Shown here in pieces: positions 9,618 through 18,934 of a stretch of 64,000 bases of DNA. The stretch's first letter is position 1. The number at the start of each line of letters is the position of its first letter. This DNA is from Flavobacterium aquiphilum (GTDB taxonomy: Bacteria > Bacteroidota > Bacteroidia > Flavobacteriales > Flavobacteriaceae), in NCBI RefSeq assembly GCF_027111335.1, contig NZ_CP114288.1, forward strand, positions 1,116,001 through 1,180,000, given 5' to 3'. The translations under genes were made by a program, and so were the position numbers. Under the pieces are notes generated by a model. That model was not told the origin of the DNA, searched no databases, and was given only the letters and a program-made list of their open reading frames with translations.

Positions 9618-11642
9618 ATGAAAAAGAATATCATCGTACTATCAGCCCTATTATTTTCGACTGTTTTTACAGCCCAAAATAAAGGTTTGGTTGCAAATTC
9701 TCAAAGTCCGTATTCAAAATTGAAGAGTGTAGGTTTGCAGGATGTACAATGGACAAACGGTTTTTGGAAAGAGCAATTTGATGTGGAAACCAAGAACACT
9801 TTACCTTATATGTGGGATTTGTATCATAACGATTCAATTTCGCACGCATACAAAAATTTTGAAATTGCTGCTGGTTTAAGCAAAGGTGTTTTCAAGGGGC
9901 CTTCTTTTCATGATGGTGATTTTTATAAAATATTTGAAGGAATGGCGGCGACTTATGCCGTAACAAAAGATAAAAAACTGGATGCCGAAATGGATGAGGC
10001 TATTGCGCTTTTTGCAAAAGTGCAACGCAAAGACGGTTATATTCATACTCCAGTTTTAATTGATGAGCGCTGGGGAACTTTAGGTCCAGAGGAAGTTAAA
10101 AAACAATTGGGTTTTGAGAAATACAACATGGGGCATTTGATGACTGCCGCCTGTATCCATTATCGTGCTACGGGAAAAACCAATTTTCTTGATATTGCAA
10201 AAGGCGTAGCCGATTATTTGTATGATTTCTATAAAAAAGCTTCACCTGAATTGGCACGAAATGCAATTTGTCCGTCACATTACATGGGCATTGTCGAAAT
10301 GTACCGCACAACGAAAAATCCAAAATATCTAGAATTGGCTAATAATTTGCTTGATATCAAAGGAACTACAGATGATGGAACCGATGACAATCAAGACAGG
10401 GTTCCGTTTAGGCAACAAACTACCGCAATGGGTCACGCCGTAAGAGCGAATTATTTGTATGCAGGTGTTGCCGATTTGTATGCCGAAACCGGAGAGAAAA
10501 AATTATTGGATAATTTGGAATCCATTTGGAATGATGTGACCTATCGCAAAATGTACATCACTGGTGCTTGTGGTTCCTTGTATGATGGGGTTTCACCAGA
10601 CGGAACTTCTTATGATCCAACAGTGGTTCAAAAAATTCATCAGGCATACGGAAGACCTTATCAATTACCAAATGCTACTGCTCATACTGAAACTTGCGCC
10701 AATATTGGAAATGTTTTATGGAATTGGAGAATGCTTCAAATTACTGCCGATGCCAAATATGCTGATATCGTTGAGTTGGCATTATATAATAGTGTACTGT
10801 CAGGAATCAGTTTGGAAGGAAAAGAATTTTTTTATAACAATCCGCTGAATGTTTCCAAAGATTTGCCTTTTAAACAAAGATGGAGCAGACAGCGTGAAGG
10901 CTATATTGCTTTGTCAAATTGTTGTGCACCAAACGTCACCAGAACCATAGCCGAAGTTAGCAATTATGCTTATAATCTTTCGAAAGAAGGTTTGTATGTT
11001 AATTTATATGGGGCTAATCATTTGAAAACTAAAAATTTAAATGGAGAAGAAATTGAAATTGAGCAAGAAACCAATTATCCTTGGTTTGGAAAAGTTATCT
11101 TGAAAATTGTGAAAGCTCCAAAAAGTGATCAGGCTTTTTTTCTGAGAATTCCGGGCTGGAGCCAAGGCGCAACAATTTCGGTTAATTCTAAAGCAATTAC
11201 AGAAAAAATTATTTCGGGTACTTATTTGAAAATTAATCAGAAATGGAAAAAAGGAGATGTTATCGAATTGAACATTCCGATGCCAATTGAATTAATGGAA
11301 GCAAATCCGTTAGTAGAAGAAGATAAAAACCAGATTGCCGTAAAAAGAGGACCAATTGTGTATTGCGTAGAATCTGATCAACTTCCGGCGAATGTTGGTA
11401 TTAATGATGTTTTTTTGAATATAAATTCAACTTTCAGCACCGATTTTATCAAAATTAATGATCGTAACATCCTTAGTATTAATGCAAGTTCATCAGCTTT
11501 TGGCGATAATTATTGGGACAAACAGTTGTACAAACCTTTGTCTGCAAAAATTGAGGCTCAGGAATTTGACGTTAAATTGATACCGTATTTTGCATGGGGA
11601 AACCATGGTAAAGGTGAGATGACAGTTTGGATGTCACATTAA
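9618..11642 (+). CDS. GH127-like beta-L-arabinofuranosidase (DUF1680 family)
   Basis: A 674-residue protein with a signal peptide (ending FTAQ). The (alpha/alpha)6 catalytic barrel begins with VQWTNGFWKEQFDV. The zinc/catalytic motif of GH127 is complete: Glu358 and Cys360 in HTETCANIGN, then Cys435-Cys436 in LSNCCAPNVTRT. The spacing matches the family prototype, where a cysteine is the nucleophile. C-terminal beta domains follow, including KRGPIVYCVE. Family members remove beta-L-arabinofuranose; at least one relative in RG-II breakdown acts on aceric acid instead, so the substrate is open. It lies between a pectate lyase and a pectin methylesterase. Confidence 0.9.
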   Translation: MKKNIIVLSALLFSTVFTAQNKGLVANSQSPYSKLKSVGLQDVQWTNGFWKEQFDVETKNTLPYMWDLYHNDSISHAYKNFEIAAGLSKGVFKGPSFHDGDFYKIFEGMAATYAVTKDKKLDAEMDEAIALFAKVQRKDGYIHTPVLIDERWGTLGPEEVKKQLGFEKYNMGHLMTAACIHYRATGKTNFLDIAKGVADYLYDFYKKASPELARNAICPSHYMGIVEMYRTTKNPKYLELANNLLDIKGTTDDGTDDNQDRVPFRQQTTAMGHAVRANYLYAGVADLYAETGEKKLLDNLESIWNDVTYRKMYITGACGSLYDGVSPDGTSYDPTVVQKIHQAYGRPYQLPNATAHTETCANIGNVLWNWRMLQITADAKYADIVELALYNSVLSGISLEGKEFFYNNPLNVSKDLPFKQRWSRQREGYIALSNCCAPNVTRTIAEVSNYAYNLSKEGLYVNLYGANHLKTKNLNGEEIEIEQETNYPWFGKVILKIVKAPKSDQAFFLRIPGWSQGATISVNSKAITEKIISGTYLKINQKWKKGDVIELNIPMPIELMEANPLVEEDKNQIAVKRGPIVYCVESDQLPANVGINDVFLNINSTFSTDFIKINDRNILSINASSSAFGDNYWDKQLYKPLSAKIEAQEFDVKLIPYFAWGNHGKGEMTVWMSH

Positions 11643-11664
11643 ACAAAAATATATTTATTATAAT

Positions 11665-11700
11665 AAGGCATATAAGGTCATTTAAGTACTTATATGCCTT
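11665..11700 (+). terminator. Hairpin with perfect 12-bp arms between GH127 and CE8
   Basis: AAGGCATATAAG (11665-11676) pairs perfectly with CTTATATGCCTT (11689-11700) across a 12-base loop and is followed by TTATGTTT. The 3' arm contains the ATG at 11694, which would be the longest-ORF start of the next gene. This argues for a start downstream. Confidence 0.65.
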
Positions 11701-11720
11701 TTATGTTTAAAACAAAACTT

Positions 11721-12713
11721 ATGAAATACTTCTTTGCTATACTGCTTGCTTTTAATTTTATTGCTTCATCAGCCCAAACAACAGATAACCGATTTGAATT
11801 AACCGTTGCACAGGATGGATCCGGAGATTTCAAAACGATACAGGAAGCTATTAATAATGTGCGTGATCACGCCGAAAGAAAGGTAGTTATTACTGTTAAA
11901 CCTGGTGTTTATAATGAAAAAGTGGTTATTCTTTCGTTTAAAAGAAACGTTGTTTTGAAAGGGACAGACAGAGAAAAAACTGTTATTACTTTTAATGATT
12001 ATTCGGGTAAACCTTTTAGGGGAATTGATGTGACCGGGAATTCAAAATACAGCACTTATACTTCTTATACTTTATTGATTCAGGGAAATGATTGTTCAGT
12101 TGAAAATCTAACAGTTGAGAATACGGCTGGAAGAGTCGGGCAAGCTGTAGCACTGCATACAGAAGGTGATAGAGTTGTGGTTAAAAATTGTTCTATTTTA
12201 GGAAACCAGGATACTGTCTATCTGGCAAAAGGGGGAACCCGAAATTATTTTGAAAATTGCTATATCAACGGAACAACTGATTTTATATTTGGTGCGGCGA
12301 CAGCTTATTTTTACAATTGCACTATTGAAAGTCTTAGTAATTCATATATAACTGCAGCATCAACGACTCAGTTTGATGCTTATGGATTTGTTTTTGTAGA
12401 TTGTAAGCTTACAGCAAAAGACAGCACGGTGAACCAGGTTTTCCTTGGACGACCTTGGAGGCCTTATGCAAAGACAGTATTCATCAATACCGACATGGGT
12501 TCGCAGATAGTACAGGACGGTTGGAATCCTTGGAAAGGCGACAAAAACTTTCCGGATAAAGAAAAAACGGTATTTTATGCCGAATATGGCAGTAAAGGAG
12601 AAGGGGCAAAGGATCTATCCAAGAGGGTATCCTGGTCTCACCTGTTGAAAAAGACAGAACTTAAGCACTATGAACAGCAAAATGTCTTGAACGGTTGGGA
12701 TCCTGAGAGATAA
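11721..12713 (+). CDS. CE8 pectin methylesterase (pectinesterase)
   Basis: From ATG 11721 this is a 330-residue protein with a compact signal peptide (MKYFFAILLAFNFIASSAQ). In-frame ATGs also exist at 11694 and 11703, but 11694 sits inside a hairpin arm. The parallel beta-helix carries the pectinesterase signatures: GNQDTVYL with Asp164 (acid/base), GTTDFIFGAAT with Asp187 (nucleophile), and LGRPWRPYA with Arg244 and Trp246. It removes methyl esters from homogalacturonan, making substrate for the pectate lyases and GH28 in this locus. Length and motifs are typical. It ends a run of genes; the next 716 bases are non-coding and precede susC. Confidence 0.93.
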   Translation: MKYFFAILLAFNFIASSAQTTDNRFELTVAQDGSGDFKTIQEAINNVRDHAERKVVITVKPGVYNEKVVILSFKRNVVLKGTDREKTVITFNDYSGKPFRGIDVTGNSKYSTYTSYTLLIQGNDCSVENLTVENTAGRVGQAVALHTEGDRVVVKNCSILGNQDTVYLAKGGTRNYFENCYINGTTDFIFGAATAYFYNCTIESLSNSYITAASTTQFDAYGFVFVDCKLTAKDSTVNQVFLGRPWRPYAKTVFINTDMGSQIVQDGWNPWKGDKNFPDKEKTVFYAEYGSKGEGAKDLSKRVSWSHLLKKTELKHYEQQNVLNGWDPER

Positions 12714-12808
12714 TTCTGGTTTATTTTGAATAGAAATAAGCATAATGCATTATGTTTTTTGTTAAAATTTATTATGAATAATTTTTTTTTAAATTTGTTT
12801 TACTGGCT

Positions 12809-12822
12809 CGAAAACGTTTTCG
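12809..12822. promoter_or_regulatory. Perfect palindrome resembling a LacI-family operator
   Basis: CGAAAACGTTTTCG is a perfect 14-base palindrome with the central CG and flanking A/T runs typical of LacI/GalR-family operators. It lies about 600 bases upstream of susC and about 100 bases after the pectinesterase stop. No regulator gene is in the window. Functional assignment is inference. Confidence 0.4.
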
Positions 12823-13247
12823 CAGTTTTATTCTTGCTAATTTTTATTTTTTTAGCTTTAAAAATTAACAAAATGAACCTATTTTTGTTATAAATATTTG
12901 ATTTTCAATTATGTTTTGTGTTAAAATAATTTGAGAATAAGTGTTTACAATCCCTAAAGTTATAGTTTTTCAACCTATTGATGTATGATTTTTCTTTCTT
13001 AGTTAGAAATTTTATGGAAAAGGTGAATTTTAGTAATTTGTTGTTTTGCAATAGATTATGGTTGATTTTTTTTCAAAAATCAAATTTTAAGTCAATTTTT
13101 GCTTATTATCTGTATTCTTTTATAATGAGCTTTTAATTATTTTTTTTAGAACCTAATGCCTGTTTTTTTAATTTCTCGTATTTAAAGCTTTAATTTTTTA
13201 TCGATGTAATTTTTAAAGATGTCTTTTTTTTGAGAATTATGTTTTAA

Positions 13248-13287
13248 AACAGGATAGTACAGGACGGTTACCAGATAGTATCCTGTT
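13248..13287. promoter_or_regulatory. Candidate regulator site upstream of susC (CAGGACGGT and 9-bp inverted repeat)
   Basis: AACAGGATA (13248-13256) and TATCCTGTT (13279-13287) are perfect inverted repeats. Between them lies CAGGACGGTTACCAG. The nine bases CAGGACGGT recur at 44907-44915, upstream of the 45014 gene, so the two may share a PUL regulator. It sits 143-182 bases before the susC start, reasonable for an activator site with a long leader. No regulator gene is visible to confirm this. Confidence 0.4.
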
Positions 13288-13429
13288 AATTTTGACGTAT
13301 AAATGTATTTTTAACATTTAATATTGAAATAGAAATTTAAAGCAAGTCAAATTTTTGTTTTAATTAAATGAAAAAAAGCATTAAAAAAAACAACTAACTA
13401 ATTTATAACCTAATTTAAATCAAACATTT

Positions 13430-16400
13430 ATGAAACAAGCATTTATTAAAAGATGTAGTTTTCTTTTGTTTACGCTGATGAGCATAATAGCTGCTGCTCA
13501 GAATTCAAATGGTCAAGTAACGGTTACTGGTCTTGTAACCGATAATGCTGGAATTCCTATGTCAGGTGTAAACGTAACAGAAAAATCATCTAAGAATACA
13601 ACTAGTACTGATTTTTCAGGACACTATAAAATTAAAGTAAACAAAGGAGCTACATTGGTCTTTTCTTTTATTGGGATGAAAAAGATGGAAATTCCTTTAG
13701 GGGGACGTACTTCAATTGATATAAAAATGCAGGATGATTCCAATCAATTGGAGAATGTAGTAGTTGTAGGATATGGTACTCAGAAGAAAAAGAATCTTAC
13801 TGGTGCTATAGCAACTATTAAACCATCAGATCTTCAGGATCTGCCGACAACGAACTTGTCAGACGCTTTGAAAGGATTGGTTCCTGGTATGACTGTTGTT
13901 GGAGGATCTGGACGTCCTGGAGATCCTTCTTCAGTACAAATCCGTCAAACTTTCTATTTTGGAAAAGATGCGGGTTCATCGCTTCCTTTAGTTGTTATCG
14001 ATGATATGGTTCAAATCGATCCTGCATCAGGTTTGCCTACAATGGATACTTTTAACAGATTGGATCCTTCAGAGATTGAAAGTCTTTCGATACTAAAAGA
14101 TGCATCTGCTGCTATTTATGGATCTCGAGCTGCTCAAGGAGCTATTGTAGTAAAAACCAAAAGAGGAAAATCAGGTAAAGCAAGGTTTAATTACAATAGT
14201 CAGTTTGCTGTTAATGATGCTGTGAGTCATACCAAAACGATGAACGCTTATGAATCAGGAGTTTTCAATAATAGATTTTTACTGTCACAAAATCCAACAA
14301 CAGCTGCTGCGAGTTTATTTTCTACAGCTGAATTGGAGGAAATGAAAAGTTTGGATTATGATTGGTTGAAAAAAGCATGGAAAACTGCTACACAACAAAA
14401 ACATACCTTTGGGGTAAGTGGTGGATCTGAGGATATTACCTATTTTGCAGGTGCTACTTATTTAACACAGGATGCGAATCTTGGGGATCAAAAGTATAAC
14501 AAATGGAATTTCCGTACCGGTATTAATGCGAAACTTACCAGTGATTTGGATTTTTCTGCTTCTATTTCTGGAAATAGCGGGAATATTGAAAAATCATTTA
14601 CCAAAGCAACTTCTGGTATAAACGACAGTAGCTATGGGTCACTTACAAAAGGTAGTGGTGAACAGGCTGATTATGGGTATTTAGTACACATGCCAAAATA
14701 CATTCCATGGGAAACTACAGTGAACGGGGTGAATTATTATATGTCTCCATTTCCACGTACTGATCGTAATTTAGGTTCTGCAAATGCCAATAATACAATA
14801 GCAGGATGGAATTATTTTGCTACTTTGAACAATGGTTCAAAACAGACAAGTGATGATTTTTCTTATAATGTAAATGCATCTTTGACTTATAAAATTGCTG
14901 CTGTTAAAGGGTTGTCTTTGAAAGGATCTTATTCCAGAAATCAATTTTCTTCTTATACTGAACAGATTGCATTGCCTTATGATTTAGCAAGAATTACAAA
15001 TTATAATACACAAGATAATCACTTGGCAAGCGGAGCAACTAATGCTGATTATTTAGTTGAGACTAACGTTCGTAGTTCTAGGGTTTATTACACTAATAAT
15101 GATAGTAAAAGTTCTCAAGTTAACTTTTTTACTAATTATGAAAGAACTTTTGGAGATCATGAGGTTGGAGGAATGCTTGGAGTTGAAGGATCAGAGGCTT
15201 ATTCTACAGGAACTCGTTTAGCTTATGAAAATACTCCAAAAGATTATCAAGGAGATTATCGTACAGCTGGGACAATTACTACTAATTCAACTTCTACAAA
15301 AGTTGAATCGGGGACACTATCGTATTTAGGACGTTTTAATTACGGATATCAAGGAAAGTATTTAGCATCATTCCTTTTCCGTTCTGATGCTTCTACCAAG
15401 TTTTCACCAGATAATTATTGGGGATTTTTTCCATCACTTCAATTAGGATGGATAATGTCTAAAGAAAAATGGTTTGAAAATAGTTTACCGTGGGTAAACT
15501 TCTTGAAATTACGTTATTCTATCGGTAAAACAGGAAAAGATAATATTCAGTATTGGAGATGGATTCAGTATTATGATGTTATCGCTGATAAAGGTTTTGT
15601 CTTTGGTACAGGGACCAATGCTTCAGGAGGTGGTGCTCTAGGAGGAGCTGTAACCCCTAAAGTAACTCCAAATGAAGATTTAAGATGGGATTCAACAGTA
15701 AAAAATAATATTGGACTTGATTTCAATGTATTAAATAACAGATTACAGGTTGCTGCTGATTTTTATTATGACAAAACTACAGATATGTTAACGGATATGT
15801 CTAGTGCAACCGGAGTGCCAATTTCTGTTGGAGGAGGGTTCGCTGAGCAAAATTATTCTAATATAAATGCTTGGGGTGCTGAGTTAGGTGTTAACTGGAG
15901 TGATCGTATAAAAGACAAATTTAGCTATAATGTTGGAGTTAATTTTGGTTATTCTGATAATGAAGTAAAAAAATACCCAGAACAAGCAGTAAACTATCCT
16001 TCTATTATGTCAACTACTACAAGAATGGGTAATTCAATTGGTTTTGGACCAGTTTGGGGATTCCAAACTTGGAAAGGAACTTCAACAGGAGATGGTATTT
16101 TGCGTACAGATGCTGATATTGCAAATTATTGGCAATATTTGACAGATCATGCAGCAGCTGCTGGAGCAGGGAATGGTACTGGACAGCCAAATTACATGGG
16201 TATTAATGCTATGAGTGGAATGAGAAAAGGGATGTTAGCTTATGAAGACGTTGCAGGTCAGTTAAATACAAATAACGGTACTATGGCAGGTCCTGATGGA
16301 CAAATTGTAAAAGACAATGATTATGTTAAATTAGCTAAAAGTGCCAGAGTATATGGAGTGACAACCAATTTAGGTATGAAATACGAAGGGTTTTATTTGA

Positions 16401-16819
16401 GAGCTCAGATTGCAACTTCTTGGGGAGGTGCCCGTTTTGTTGATTTGGTAAGTCAAGGTACTGCTTCAGCTCATAATATGTGGGCACACGAAACTTTCTG
16501 GAATGATATGTATGGTGATGATAATCCAAACGGAAAATATCCTAATTTAGCTCAATACAGTTATATTTCAGCTCCTTCAGATTTTTGGCAGTTAGATACT
16601 TTCCGTTGTTTTGTTAGAAATTTAACTGTTGGATTTGATATTCCTAAACAAGCATATGCTAACACTAAATTACAAGCTATTTCATTGGGTATAACAGGTA
16701 ATAATCTTTGGGATATCTATAATCCTTATCCAAATCATTATCGAAACATGTATGACAGTTCTTATGAAAACTATCCAACTCTTAGAACGTGGTCACTTAA
16801 TCTAAATGTATCATTTTAA
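13430..16819 (+). CDS. SusC/RagA-family TonB-dependent outer membrane transporter
   Basis: A 1129-residue protein with a signal peptide ending AAAQ. A CarboxypepD_reg-like domain covers ~30-105 (VTVTGLVTDNAGIPMSGVNV). Next come the SusC-type motif NVVVVGYGTQKKKNLTGA and a plug domain to ~245 with LVVIDDMVQID and LKDASAAIYGSRAAQGAI. The remainder is a 22-strand-type barrel ending LRTWSLNLNVSF. It would import pectic oligosaccharides across the outer membrane using TonB energy. SusD starts 17 bases later (or 5-8 bases later if an upstream start is used). This is the only SusC in the window, so all the enzymes around it probably serve one uptake system. ATG 13430 directly precedes the signal peptide. 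Confidence 0.95.
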   Translation: MKQAFIKRCSFLLFTLMSIIAAAQNSNGQVTVTGLVTDNAGIPMSGVNVTEKSSKNTTSTDFSGHYKIKVNKGATLVFSFIGMKKMEIPLGGRTSIDIKMQDDSNQLENVVVVGYGTQKKKNLTGAIATIKPSDLQDLPTTNLSDALKGLVPGMTVVGGSGRPGDPSSVQIRQTFYFGKDAGSSLPLVVIDDMVQIDPASGLPTMDTFNRLDPSEIESLSILKDASAAIYGSRAAQGAIVVKTKRGKSGKARFNYNSQFAVNDAVSHTKTMNAYESGVFNNRFLLSQNPTTAAASLFSTAELEEMKSLDYDWLKKAWKTATQQKHTFGVSGGSEDITYFAGATYLTQDANLGDQKYNKWNFRTGINAKLTSDLDFSASISGNSGNIEKSFTKATSGINDSSYGSLTKGSGEQADYGYLVHMPKYIPWETTVNGVNYYMSPFPRTDRNLGSANANNTIAGWNYFATLNNGSKQTSDDFSYNVNASLTYKIAAVKGLSLKGSYSRNQFSSYTEQIALPYDLARITNYNTQDNHLASGATNADYLVETNVRSSRVYYTNNDSKSSQVNFFTNYERTFGDHEVGGMLGVEGSEAYSTGTRLAYENTPKDYQGDYRTAGTITTNSTSTKVESGTLSYLGRFNYGYQGKYLASFLFRSDASTKFSPDNYWGFFPSLQLGWIMSKEKWFENSLPWVNFLKLRYSIGKTGKDNIQYWRWIQYYDVIADKGFVFGTGTNASGGGALGGAVTPKVTPNEDLRWDSTVKNNIGLDFNVLNNRLQVAADFYYDKTTDMLTDMSSATGVPISVGGGFAEQNYSNINAWGAELGVNWSDRIKDKFSYNVGVNFGYSDNEVKKYPEQAVNYPSIMSTTTRMGNSIGFGPVWGFQTWKGTSTGDGILRTDADIANYWQYLTDHAAAAGAGNGTGQPNYMGINAMSGMRKGMLAYEDVAGQLNTNNGTMAGPDGQIVKDNDYVKLAKSARVYGVTTNLGMKYEGFYLRAQIATSWGGARFVDLVSQGTASAHNMWAHETFWNDMYGDDNPNGKYPNLAQYSYISAPSDFWQLDTFRCFVRNLTVGFDIPKQAYANTKLQAISLGITGNNLWDIYNPYPNHYRNMYDSSYENYPTLRTWSLNLNVSF

Positions 16820-16836
16820 TTAATTTGATGGTAAAT

Positions 16837-18831
16837 ATGAAAACAAAAATCAATTTATATATAGTTTTTGCACTACTATCACTAGTGAGTGTTTCGTGCA
16901 GTGAAAACTTTTTGGAAGACAAGAAAAGTTATGGTCAATATGATGATTCATTTTTTCAAAGTCAGGAACGCGTAGAATGGTACATAAATAACATGTATTA
17001 TGATTATTTCTTTGCTTATAAAGGACCAACAGGAGCTTTAGTAGGATCTTATACTGATACTTATACTAAAATGACAGAAGAGTTAGGAGGAACACAAGAT
17101 CTTATCAATCCGACTAAAAGCTTTGTAAATGCTCTTGATGCATCTGGATATTTTGGTACTAAACCATCAACCAGTATGAAGAACGAGCCTTATTCTAGAA
17201 TTAGAGAATGTAATGAGATATTAGGCGATCTTGATATTAAAGGAGCAAATTTAGATAAAACGTTCCGTGATCAGATAAAAGGGCAAGTATATTATTTGCG
17301 TGCGCTACAATATTATGATTTGGTACGTGTTTACGGAGGGGTGCCAATTGTATTAACAGTTCAGGATGCTTCTGCTGATGATCCGACCATCAAAATTCCA
17401 AGAGCAAAGACTTCAGAAGTATTTGCTCAAATTGTGAGTGATTTGGATATGGCAGCTAGTTTGTTGCCAGGAACTTGGCCTAATGCTGCAGCAAACTACG
17501 GACGTTTTACAAAAGGTGCCGCTTTGGCTCAAAAATCACGTGTGTTGTTAACTTTCGCGAGTCCATTATATAATAAAAATTGGGATTCTTCAAATGAGCG
17601 TTGGAATGCAGCTTTGCAGGCAGGTTTAGCTGCTGAAGCGCAATTGACAGCAGATGGTTACGGATTATATGGTACTACTGCTAAAGAGTGGGCTTCAATG
17701 TATTCTACTTTCGATAATAAGTTTTGTAAAGAAGCCATTGTAGTTAATATGATGTCAACTCTAACTACAGGTAACTTTATGAGTAATGGATGGGAAAAAG
17801 GAATCCGTATGGTAAGCCAGGGAGGAACAAGTGCTTTGGAAGCTCCAAAAGAAATGATTGATTTATTCCCTCTCGCTGACGGTAGAAGACCTACTGCAGC
17901 CAATGGGTATAATGATTTTACATTCTTCTTGAATCGTGACCCTAGGTTTTATAGAACTTTTGCTTTTTCAGGTATGACTTGGCCATATAAGGAGAGCGGT
18001 ACTGCTACTTATAAACCTGTTGTTTGGTCTTACCGTTGGGTAGATACTGCCAATAAAGCTTATTTTAGTGATAACAATCAAGAGAATAGTCCAGCTTATG
18101 TTAGAAAAATGTCGGATATTGCCGCTAGTAATGCTTCAAATTTCCAATATTCTGGAACTGATCTTTATGAATATCGTTATGCCGAATTGTTGTTGAACAT
18201 TGCTGAGTGTTATGCTGCACTTGGACAAACTAGTAATACGATTGCTTATTTAGGAAAAATTAGAGCTCGTGTTGGTATTCCTTCCGCTAACAATTATGGT
18301 ATTGGTACATTGGCCGATAAGTATGCTGCTATCGAAGCTTGTTTGTATGAGCGTAGAGTAGAATTAGCTTATGAGGGAAAACGTTATTGGGATATTCAAC
18401 GTTGGATGCTTTATGATAATGCGTCACTTCCAGGAGTTTCTGGAGGTACTGTTGCTAAATTAGGTTTAACACCAATCAATGGGACACAACGTACGGGAAA
18501 TTTCTTACAGTATAAAAATACTACTTCAGGTTCTGCTGACCCGTTGGCATCTACTCGTGGAGCTATTTCTGTTGATCCGGATGCGGCTGCGGCTACTTTC
18601 CAAACTCAATTAACAGCTTTGGCAGCTTATTATAATGCTAACTTCGTTAGAACTCCATTATTGACTCCGTTGGATAATGTAAATGGTCAGGCTGTTACAA
18701 TTAAATTTAATCCTAATTATTATATACAAGGATTTAATCTAGCTACCTTGACTCAAAATACATGGTTGCCTCAAACTTTAGGATGGAATGATGCCTCAGG
18801 AGGAGCAGGAGCATATAATTTCCAAGACTAA
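16837..18831 (+). CDS. SusD/RagB-family glycan-binding lipoprotein
   Basis: This surface lipoprotein is the lid and glycan-binding partner of SusC. TTG 16825 and ATG 16828 are also in frame, but ATG 16837 gives the cleanest lipoprotein signal (MKTKINLYIVFALLSLVSVSC, Cys21) and a 664-residue protein. SusD features are the N-terminal helical repeats with YYLRALQYYDLVRVYGGVP, and the C-terminal segment YRYAELLLNIAECYAALGQ followed by ERRVELAYEGKRYWDIQRW. It is followed by a strong hairpin terminator, so susCD may form its own transcript, with processing from the rest of the locus. Confidence 0.94.
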   Translation: MKTKINLYIVFALLSLVSVSCSENFLEDKKSYGQYDDSFFQSQERVEWYINNMYYDYFFAYKGPTGALVGSYTDTYTKMTEELGGTQDLINPTKSFVNALDASGYFGTKPSTSMKNEPYSRIRECNEILGDLDIKGANLDKTFRDQIKGQVYYLRALQYYDLVRVYGGVPIVLTVQDASADDPTIKIPRAKTSEVFAQIVSDLDMAASLLPGTWPNAAANYGRFTKGAALAQKSRVLLTFASPLYNKNWDSSNERWNAALQAGLAAEAQLTADGYGLYGTTAKEWASMYSTFDNKFCKEAIVVNMMSTLTTGNFMSNGWEKGIRMVSQGGTSALEAPKEMIDLFPLADGRRPTAANGYNDFTFFLNRDPRFYRTFAFSGMTWPYKESGTATYKPVVWSYRWVDTANKAYFSDNNQENSPAYVRKMSDIAASNASNFQYSGTDLYEYRYAELLLNIAECYAALGQTSNTIAYLGKIRARVGIPSANNYGIGTLADKYAAIEACLYERRVELAYEGKRYWDIQRWMLYDNASLPGVSGGTVAKLGLTPINGTQRTGNFLQYKNTTSGSADPLASTRGAISVDPDAAAATFQTQLTALAAYYNANFVRTPLLTPLDNVNGQAVTIKFNPNYYIQGFNLATLTQNTWLPQTLGWNDASGGAGAYNFQD

Positions 18832-18869
18832 TTTTATAAAATAATGAAGTATTAAAAATCATAAAAACC

Positions 18870-18901
18870 AATCACCTGTATTTACCAAAATACAGGTGAT
18901 T
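18870..18901 (+). terminator. Hairpin terminator after susD
   Basis: AATCACCTGTATTT (18870-18883) pairs perfectly with AAATACAGGTGATT (18888-18901) around a four-base ACCA loop. It lies 38 bases after the susD stop. Its compact form suggests an intrinsic terminator or attenuator separating susCD from the following lyase gene, though the downstream T run is short. Confidence 0.7.
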
Positions 18902-18934
18902 TAGTTATACGAATAACTGTAACATAAAATTAAC

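Larger units (their letters stand above)
12714..13429 (+). promoter_or_regulatory. 716-base AT-rich regulatory gap upstream of susC
   Basis: This is the longest gene-free stretch in the window and is very AT-rich. It contains a perfect 14-base palindrome (12809-12822) and an inverted repeat with a CAGGACGGT motif (13248-13287), each listed separately. No ORF, tRNA or repeat of the other intergenic families was seen. A promoter for the SusC/SusD operon is expected here. I did not find a convincing match to the Bacteroidota TTTG/TAnnTTTG promoter pattern with correct spacing. Confidence 0.55.
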
